Translations under genes and position numbers: made by a program
Shown: positions 1 through 6,900 of the stretch, piece after piece
Position numbering within the stretch: position 1 is the stretch's first letter
Layout: each line of letters begins with the position of its first letter
Assembly (NCBI GenBank): GCA_946406305.1
Contig: CAMJKC010000076.1
Coordinates: forward strand, 1 to 7,946
Direction: 5' to 3'
DNA from: an uncultured Lachnospiraceae bacterium
Lineage (GTDB): Bacteria; Bacillota; Clostridia; Lachnospirales; Lachnospiraceae
DNA length: 7,946 nucleotides
Notes under the pieces: generated by a model
What the model was told of the DNA's origin: nothing
Seen by the model: only the letters and a program-made list of their open reading frames with translations
Databases searched by the model: none

Positions 1-123
1 TTAAAAACATATATGCCAGAAGTAAAAATATCGGTAGATAGTAAATGTTGTGCAGGAGTTACAGTAAAAAGCCATAAAGAAGCATTAAGGACTATGAAAA
101 TGTGTCAAATAGATATAAAATAA
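1..123 (+). CDS. Isochorismatase/nicotinamidase-family cysteine hydrolase, C-terminal fragment
   Basis: The first 40 codons in frame 1 are open from the window edge to a TAA at 121-123, so this is the 3' end of a gene that begins outside the window. The fragment has a VDSKCCAGVT segment (residues 12-21) followed by SHKEAL and ends TMKMCQIDIK. From memory this matches the C-terminal part of isochorismatase-like cysteine hydrolases, where a cysteine preceding a small-residue turn is the catalytic nucleophile and members hydrolyse amides such as nicotinamide. One of the Cys-Cys pair (residues 16-17) would be that nucleophile. The substrate cannot be told from this fragment, and the Asp and Lys of the triad lie outside the window. 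No terminator hairpin is seen between this stop and the next promoter, so some read-through into the Hsp20 gene is possible. Family assignment is moderately sure; it rests on one short motif. Confidence 0.6.
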   Translation, partial: LKTYMPEVKISVDSKCCAGVTVKSHKEALRTMKMCQIDIK

Positions 124-124
124 A

Positions 125-151
125 TTAGCACTCACTATTGACAAGTGCTAA
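125..151 (+). promoter_or_regulatory. CIRCE operator (HrcA binding site)
   Basis: The sequence reads TTAGCACTC, nine spacer bases, then AAGTGCTAA. The CIRCE consensus is TTAGCACTC-N9-GAGTGCTAA, so the left arm is perfect and the right arm differs at one base (A for G at 143). CIRCE is the operator of the heat-shock repressor HrcA in Gram-positive bacteria. It overlaps the -35 box of the promoter for the downstream small heat-shock protein, a position expected to block RNA polymerase until HrcA is inactivated by heat or unfolded protein load. The gene for HrcA is not in this window. Confidence 0.93.
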
Positions 152-166
152 CAAAAGTGGTATAAT
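138..166 (+). promoter_or_regulatory. Sigma-A type promoter of the Hsp20 gene
   Basis: A perfect -35 hexamer TTGACA (138-143) is separated by 17 bp from a perfect -10 hexamer TATAAT (161-166). Transcription would start near 172-174, giving a leader of about 25 nt. The -35 box lies inside the CIRCE element: its last base (143) is also the first base of the right CIRCE arm, and is the one base that departs from the CIRCE consensus. The promoter is therefore predicted to be intrinsically strong and kept down by HrcA. Confidence 0.93.
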
Positions 167-180
167 CTTATCAAAATAAA

Positions 181-188
181 AAAGGAGG
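181..188 (+). promoter_or_regulatory. Ribosome binding site of the Hsp20 gene
   Basis: AAAGGAGG is a near-perfect anti-16S match ending 8 nt before the ATG at 197. A second in-frame ATG at 203 would sit 14 nt away, which is less favourable, so 197 is the preferred start. Confidence 0.85.
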
Positions 189-196
189 ATAAGGTT

Positions 197-628
197 ATGT
201 ATATGCCAAGAGTTTTTAGAGATAAAGATTTTGATGATTTTATGGAGGATTTTCATTTTCCACATATAAAAGGGAGTGATTATAAGATGCTTTCAAATAT
301 GATGAAAACAGATATAAAGGAGTTTGATACATCTTATGAATTAAATGTTGAAATGCCAGGCTTTAAGAAAGAAGATATAAAAATAGAGCTAAATAAAGGG
401 TATTTGACAATAAAGGGCATTTCAAATAGCGAAAAGGAAGAGGAAAACAAGGGAAAGGTTATAAGAAGTGAAAGAGTTTTTGGTAGCTGTCAGAGAAGTT
501 TTTATATAGGAGAACATATAAAAGAAACAGATATAAAAGCAAATTTTAAAGATGGTATATTAATACTTACTTTCCCAAAAGAAGAAGTAAAAAAAGAAGA
601 ATCTAAAAAATATATAACTATAGAATAA
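197..628 (+). CDS. Small heat-shock protein, Hsp20/alpha-crystallin family
   Basis: This 143-residue protein is an ATP-independent holdase that would bind partly unfolded cytoplasmic proteins as an oligomer and pass them to DnaK or GroEL. A short hydrophobic, Phe- and Met-rich N-terminal arm (about 1-40) is followed by an alpha-crystallin domain (about 42-128). That domain opens with the typical ELNVEMPGFKKEDIKI strand region (48-63), continues with a Glu/Lys-rich loop (79-89) and SERVFGSCQRSFYI (91-104), and closes with the family signature A-x4-G-x-L as A115...G120-I-L122. The C-terminal tail carries the I-x-I oligomerisation motif (I140-T-I142). Length is normal for clostridial Hsp18-type proteins. 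The gene has its own CIRCE-controlled promoter and terminator, so it is probably a monocistronic, HrcA-repressed heat-shock gene. Family assignment is secure; the specific gene name is left open. Confidence 0.96.
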   Translation: MYMPRVFRDKDFDDFMEDFHFPHIKGSDYKMLSNMMKTDIKEFDTSYELNVEMPGFKKEDIKIELNKGYLTIKGISNSEKEEENKGKVIRSERVFGSCQRSFYIGEHIKETDIKANFKDGILILTFPKEEVKKEESKKYITIE

Positions 629-642
629 AGAATAGTTATTTT

Positions 643-683
643 AAAAATTGGACCTATAAAAAAAGGTTCAATTTTTATTTTTT
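643..683 (+). terminator. Rho-independent terminator after the Hsp20 gene
   Basis: Bases 643-655 pair with 664-676 to make a 13-bp stem with one G-U pair (651/668) and an 8-nt A-rich loop. The stem is followed by an A and six T residues (678-683). It begins 14 nt after the Hsp20 stop codon. The A-run on the 5' side means it could also act weakly on the opposite strand. Confidence 0.88.
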
Positions 684-743
684 GAAATATACAAATAATA
701 TAAAGAATAAAAAATATAAAAAAAAGAATTTGAGAAAAAAGTA

Positions 744-772
744 TTGAAAAAATTAAGAAAAAGTGATACAAT
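744..772 (+). promoter_or_regulatory. Probable promoter of the giant surface-protein gene
   Basis: TTGAAA (744-749) and TACAAT (767-772) are spaced by 17 bp, and a TG at 764-765, one base before the -10, makes it an extended -10 promoter. Each hexamer differs from consensus at one base. Transcription would start near 778-780, leaving a leader of about 120 nt before the ATG at 900. The stretch 684-743 upstream is A-rich and otherwise featureless. Confidence 0.8.
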
Positions 773-784
773 TTAGTAAAAATA

Positions 785-819
785 TGAATAAGGGGAGTAA
801 GAGGGCTTAATCTTATTCA
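785..819 (+). promoter_or_regulatory. Inverted repeat at the 5' end of the leader
   Basis: TGAATAAG (785-792) pairs perfectly with CTTATTCA (812-819). Inside it, TAAG (798-801) can pair with CTTA (806-809) across an AGGG loop. The element lies just after the predicted transcription start, so it could form an RNA stem-loop at the very 5' end of the transcript, or be a DNA operator site for a repressor. It matches no riboswitch class that I recognise. The function is inferred from position only. Confidence 0.4.
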
Positions 820-845
820 ATTTTTAGTTTTTATCATTTTGTAAC

Positions 846-868
846 CCAAAATGTCTTTTTGGCATTTT
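846..868 (+). promoter_or_regulatory. Two mutually exclusive small hairpins in the leader
   Basis: CCAAAA (846-851) can pair with TTTTGG (857-862) over a 5-nt loop. The overlapping AAAATG (848-853) can instead pair with CATTTT (863-868) over a 9-nt loop. The two cannot form together. T-rich sequence follows (865-885) before the ribosome binding site. This resembles the layout of a small attenuator or translational switch, but the stems are short and AT-rich and could be chance in DNA of this composition. Confidence 0.25.
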
Positions 869-886
869 TAGATATAATTTTTTATT

Positions 887-893
887 AGGGAGG
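887..893 (+). promoter_or_regulatory. Ribosome binding site of the giant gene
   Basis: AGGGAGG ends 6 nt before the ATG at 900. Together with the signal peptide that begins at that ATG, this fixes the start of the gene. Confidence 0.85.
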
Positions 894-899
894 AAAATT

Positions 900-986
900 A
901 TGTTTAAAGAAAAATTTAAAAGGACTATTGCTGTTTTGTTGTTAGTATCTATGATAGTAACTAACAATTCTTTTGTTGCATTAGCA
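900..986 (+). other. Signal peptide of the giant protein (residues 1-29)
   Basis: The N-terminus has a basic n-region (K3, K5, K7, R8), a hydrophobic core (IAVLLLVSMIV, residues 10-20) and an A-x-A cleavage site at A27-L-A29, followed by Glu-Asn. This is a standard Sec signal for signal peptidase I. There is no lipobox cysteine and no YSIRK motif. Confidence 0.93.
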
Positions 987-3900
987 GAAAATGCTAATAA
1001 TAGTGAAACAGTAAGTGAAAAAGAAAAGGAACAATCAAAAACATATCGATATTATGAAGAGTATATGGCAGAAAAAACAGGAGAAACTTCTATAGATGAA
1101 GAAAGTATAGAAGAAGATATTGAAATTGAAACAGAAGAAAAGTTTGGTGAGGAAAGTGATTTTGATATGGAAAGTGAAATCCCTAACGAAGAAGAAAAAG
1201 AAGAAGAAATGAGCGAAGAAGAAATTTTTGATGAAAGTGATAAAATGAACGAAACAGAAATAAGTGAAGAAAAAATAGATGAAGAAAATGTTGAAGATGA
1301 AATAGAAACTGAAGAGAATAAATATGAAACAGAGGAAGAAACAGACAAAGTAAACGAAACTGAAGAAGAAAAAGAAGAAGAGAGCAAAACAGAAACGGAA
1401 GTTGAAACAAATAAAGAAGAAAAAGAAGAAGTTGTTATTCCAACAGAAAGTGAAACAGATATAGAAGTAAAAGAAGAAGAAACATCAACGGATTCTGAAG
1501 CAGAAGAAATAACAACAACTTCCGAAGCAGAGGAAGAGTTGTCTTTGGAAATAGAAAAATATTTATTAGGAAAAGCAACATATTCACAGGTTGAGTTTGA
1601 AAAGCATGTGCATAAACTATGTGGAACAAGTGTGGATCAAATGTGTCAACACGGAAGAATCCGTATAAACCATACAGAACCTATAATGTATGAAGAGTGG
1701 AATGAAGACACAGAAATAAAAGATGGAGGAGCATATTACTTAACAAAAGATATAGAATACGGGATGGATATTAATTTTTCTGGTAATTTTTATTTATGCT
1801 TAAATGGTCATAAATTATTTTTGGATGATTGTGTTTTTGTAGGACTTGGAAATGTTTTAGATAATAATATATATATAGGGGACTGTACAGAAGTTTATTC
1901 AGAAATTTGCACAACAAGTAGAGAATCAATGTTTAAAAACACAAGTGTAACTATAAATAATAATAGAGATGAAGGGCTTATGGTCTTTATTGCAGAACTT
2001 TTTGACAACGGAGGTCTTTTTAAAAGTATAAAGGGACAATTAAAACATATAGATTTATGTCCAGAATATGTAAAAAGAAGAAAAAATAAATATGGAACAG
2101 ATGAAGAGACTGATGCTCTTAGCGAAATTATAGAAAAGAGATATTTTGTAAATTATGCAGGTGGGTATATGTGTGCAGATGGCTCCTCTGTTTTAACTCC
2201 ACCATCAAGTGATCCTAATGTAGGATTAATGAGAATATATTACGACCCAAAACTCGCTCCAGATCAAAAAGAATTTAAGTTTTATCCAAACTGGGATAGA
2301 ATTTTGATTAATACATATAGCGCAGGAGGACCAATATTTACTGTTGATGGCACAGGGTTGAGTTTTGCAGAAGCAGATATTGAAGGAAATTATTCAAACG
2401 GATCTCTTATAAGAGTTATAAATGGAGGAAGAGTAGTTTTTAAAAAACCAGAATATGAAACTGATACAGGAATTTTTAATATAGAACAAAATTCAACAGT
2501 AGGAAGTCTTTTTACTATACAAGAAGGATCAATTCAATTTGAAGAAGGTACACAGATAAATATAAAAGATAATATAATAAGAGAGTCAGATACAACTTTA
2601 TCAGTAATTAAAATCGTTGAATCAAAATGGAATTTGGACGAAGAAAGTTTTGACTATCTAACTTGGGATGGAAGTCTATCAATTACAGATAATAAACTTG
2701 TTAAGGTGACAGATAACGAAGAATTTCCTTCAGCTTTATATATTGGTGAAAATGTAAAAATAAAGACAGGAAATAGTTTTATAAGGGTAAAAGATAATGC
2801 TATTATAGGAAGAGCAAATAAACCTTATTCAAAAGCGACATATGATCAAGTAATGGCAACTTTGTCTGATACAAATGTGGAATATCCAGATGTGTTTCAA
2901 GTTATGTCATATAATAGTGACGGATTTCTAAGTCAGAAAGAAGGTACATTTTTTGATGCAAATAATACACATATGGAAATAGTCTTTATGAAAGGAAAAC
3001 ATACAGGCACAATATTTAATGGTTGGAATTCAAGTACTGTTTTAAATTACACAGAATCAGTAGCAAAGGTTGCTTTTATTCCAAATCTAAAATACAATGA
3101 AAGATTAACAACTTTTATAGAGGGATCAGGGGCAGATGCAAAAGTAAAAATAGGAATAGAACCTGAGAATTTAGTTTATTATATTGATTATAACAAAGGG
3201 GAGCCAGGAAGAGCGAGCGATGGGAATGATTACTCGGAAAATATTCAAGGGACTAAAGAAAGACAGACAGTCAAAGGATATAACACTTATGTTGTACTTG
3301 AGTCAGAATATACATTAGAGGGATATAGACAAACTGGATGGGCCTCAGTATCGGGTGCAACACAGTGGGATTATTTATGCAATGAACCAATAATGCAACT
3401 TGCAGAAGAAGATGAACAAGTTATTACACTATATGCAGTGTGGGAAGAAATACAATATAGGGTTGAGTTTGTAGATGCCTTTTCTGTATCAGAAGAAGGA
3501 GGTAGGATAGAAGAAGTAAATGGAAGAAATGTAAAGTATTATTCAACTTTAGATTTTTCTGAGTATAATATACAAAGAGTAGGATACCGTTTAATTTCTT
3601 GGACATTGGAAAGTGTAGAGGGACAAAAAGAAGGAAGTGAACAAATAGCAACAGGGAGTGTATACCCTTTGGATTATAGAATGACAAAATTTACACAGCA
3701 ACGAGATGCAGTGATTAAGTTTTATCCAGAAGTACATTATAATAATTATTATATAAATTTTAATGCAAATGTACCAACAAGAGCAAATGGACAAGTTTAT
3801 CCTTATGAAGGTAGTATGGAGCCACAAGAGTTTTATTATACTTTTCCAGACATGTTAGATCCAAACGAGTTTAATGTAAACGGTTTTCATTTTGTAGGAT

Positions 3901-6900
3901 GGAGCAGAGTGCAAAGAAGTGTAATAAAGAATGAAACACAAGAACAAATAGATAGCTTGATTAACTATGAGGATACAGAACTTGTTTGGAATATTACATC
4001 AACAGAAGGAGAAGTAATAAACTTATATGCAGTTTGGGCAGAAAATACATATACTATAGTTTTTGAAAAAGGCGATAATAGTGCAAACATAGCTTCAGTG
4101 AGTTATGACAATGTATTTTATACAGAAACAATAACTGCGCCAAATGGAGTTTTTGAAAAACAAGATTCTATAATGAGGGGATATAGATTCAAAGGAGCGA
4201 TTTCTTATATAACAAGTGGAAGTGAAATTATTGATGAAGATATACTTGATGAAGAAGATATTGCAGAGTTGGGAATACAATTTATTACTATGGCAGAAGG
4301 AAATTCTTATACAGAAATAATGCAGTGTCCTTTTTCTACTAAAGACATAGTGCTGATTTATTCTGCAATTTACGATTCGGGCTCTATGACGGTATATTAT
4401 CATTCAAATGCACCTAAGGATGTTGATGGAAATCAATATGTATCACAGGTGGATGATTATTCTGTTGATATGAACCTTATAGAGTATGAATATGCAGAGC
4501 CTAATAAGTTTTTATTCACAGGATATAATTTTATTGGATGGGCAGAAAGTACATCGTCTACAACTGTAAAGTATGTAGATGAAGATAGTTTAATGGAATC
4601 TGTTCCAGATGAAACAGGAAGTTTACATTTATATGCATTATGGCAAGCAATAACATATAATGTAACTTATATTAAAGGAAATCCTAACGCCATAAATAGA
4701 ACAACGAGCCTTACACAAGAGAATCTTTCTTATGACACAAAATACAATACAAAATCAGGTATTTTTTCTTATCAGTCACATAATGTAAGTTATTATGTTA
4801 TAGAAAGTATAACTTATGGAGAAAATAGCATTGAAGAAGAATATTTACCAAAAGTAAAGTATGCTCAAGGAGCACAATTTTATAATTTAACAACAATTTC
4901 AAATGCAACAGTAACACTTAGAGCAGTTTGGACAGAAGTTCCATATACGATAGTTTTTGATGCAAATGTTCCAGAGAGAGCAACAGTGAGCGGTGCTACA
5001 GCGGAGATGAATTTTACAGGGCCAGAAACAAGAAATTTATCGCCAAACGGATTCGTTGTCAAAGGATACGGCTTTGAAGGATGGAGTAGGAATCCAGATG
5101 CTATAATACCTACTTATAAAGATGAGGATCCTGTGTTTGGGCTTGGAACTTATGAAAACGAAGTTATAACTCTATATGCTGTATGGGGAGTTTTGAGAGG
5201 AACTATAGAATTTATTCCAGGATTTAACCCAAGACCAAATGATGTTATGGCACCTCTTGTTGTAGATAGTAAAGATGTTTTAGTACCAGAACCATATACT
5301 TCATTTACGTCAAATGCAGGTGGAGATCCTTTTATATTCTATAATATAGCATCTATGAGAGATGCTAACGGAAATGCAATAGAACTTACAGACGAAGAAA
5401 AACTGCAAAGAGTATATCCTGGTGCTCAAGCGGCATTTTTACTTAGAGGAAATGGGTATACAACGGTTTTACAAAAAATTTATGACACTCAGTATTTTAT
5501 AGTTTATGGAACAAACGCAGTCACAGATTCAGATGGAATAGTTCATGAAATATTGATAGATGATGAAAGTGAAGAATCTCAAGTAGCGAGAATGAATGAA
5601 AGAGTAAAAATAAAGGAACCAAAGAGTTACAGGGTTACAAATGGAGGTTTTGAACTTACTCACATCTTTTTAGATGATGGAGGAAATCAATATACAGATG
5701 GGCAGATAGTAGAAAATATAGTAGAAAACCCATACGAAGAAGTCTTTTTAACACCACAATATAAGGCAATAACTTATATTGTAGAATTTACAAAAGGTGG
5801 ACCAGAAGATTCTATAAGAAATATCATGAACCCTATTATAAATAGGCAATATGATGTTCAATATACTTTTCAAAATAGATATGCTTGGACTAACCACAAT
5901 ATAGATTATTTTGTGTTAGAAAAAGTTACTTTGGCAGATGGAACTGTTCTTGGAGAAAATGAATTCACAAGAGAAAAAATAACGAAAAATGAAGGATCTG
6001 TTCTTTTTGGATACAAGAATTTGACAACTTGGTCAAATGCAACAGTTACACTTAGAGCAGTATGGACAAACAATAACTATAAAATAAGATTTAATCCAAA
6101 TGTTCCAGAAGGATATACCCTTTCGGAAAATATAAGTGTATATACACAAGAAGTTTTAGGTGGTAATACAGTTTCTCTTACTCCAAATAGATATAAGATA
6201 GATGCTCTTCAATTTATTGGATGGACAAGAACTCCAACCGCAGAAGAAATTGATTATATTGATGAAGACCAAGTATTTGCTATAAGCGATGGAATACAAG
6301 AATATGTAGACTTGTATGCACAGTGGAGGAAAAAAAGTGGAATTATAAGATTTTTACCAGGTTATGAAAGCACAGATATAATGCCTGATATAGATGTGAC
6401 AGAGGTTGAACAGATTCCTGAACCAAATCAAGATAGGAATGATATAGGCTCTTATTTTAGATATTATATAATAGCAACGATGACTGATGCAAAAGGTAAT
6501 GTATATAGAGGAGGACTTACAGAAAAAGAAAAATTGAAAAAAGTGTATCCAGGAGATAAGAGTGTAAATCTTCTTAGATCCGATGGAGACATAGTGACTC
6601 TTATAAAAATATATAATGATGAATATTATATATCTTTATACGGAGGATATATTGATGATTCAGAGGGAAATAGACATGTAGCAGAACCTCAAGAATATAA
6701 TCAAACTTCATATATCAATGATAGAGTGATATTAGGTTCACCTTCTTATCTGGGAAATGTTTTATATGAAGGAGAGCCAACATTTGATATAAGCGGATAT
6801 ACATTTGCGAATACTTATCACAATGCAAATAAAACAACAGATACTAAGGTATATAAATATGGAGAAGTGATAGATTGTCTTGTAGAGTATGCATATGAAG

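Noticed and set aside
125..151. CIRCE inverted repeat read as a terminator of the upstream hydrolase gene
   Set aside because: There is no T-run after the repeat, and it matches the CIRCE consensus with the correct 9-bp spacer, so the operator reading explains it fully.
502..771. Minus-strand open frame with a hydrophobic, Ile/Phe-rich product
   Set aside because: It runs across the end of the Hsp20 gene, the terminator and the next promoter. The hydrophobicity comes from A-rich sequence on the + strand, so it is not a credible membrane protein gene.
786..870. Resemblance to the yybP-ykoY (manganese) riboswitch because of a GGGGAGTA stretch
   Set aside because: Only that short stretch resembles the class; the rest of the conserved junction and second loop is not visible, and the downstream gene is not a transporter.
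1052..1629. Minus-strand open frames rich in Ser, Phe and Leu
   Set aside because: They are the antisense of the GAA-rich Glu segment (TTC/TCT/CTT codons). They have no RBS, low-complexity composition, and overlap a well-supported + strand gene.
3424..5062. Several minus-strand open frames of 60-102 codons
   Set aside because: They lie wholly inside the continuous + strand reading frame, lack RBS and promoter signals, and have no recognisable domain.
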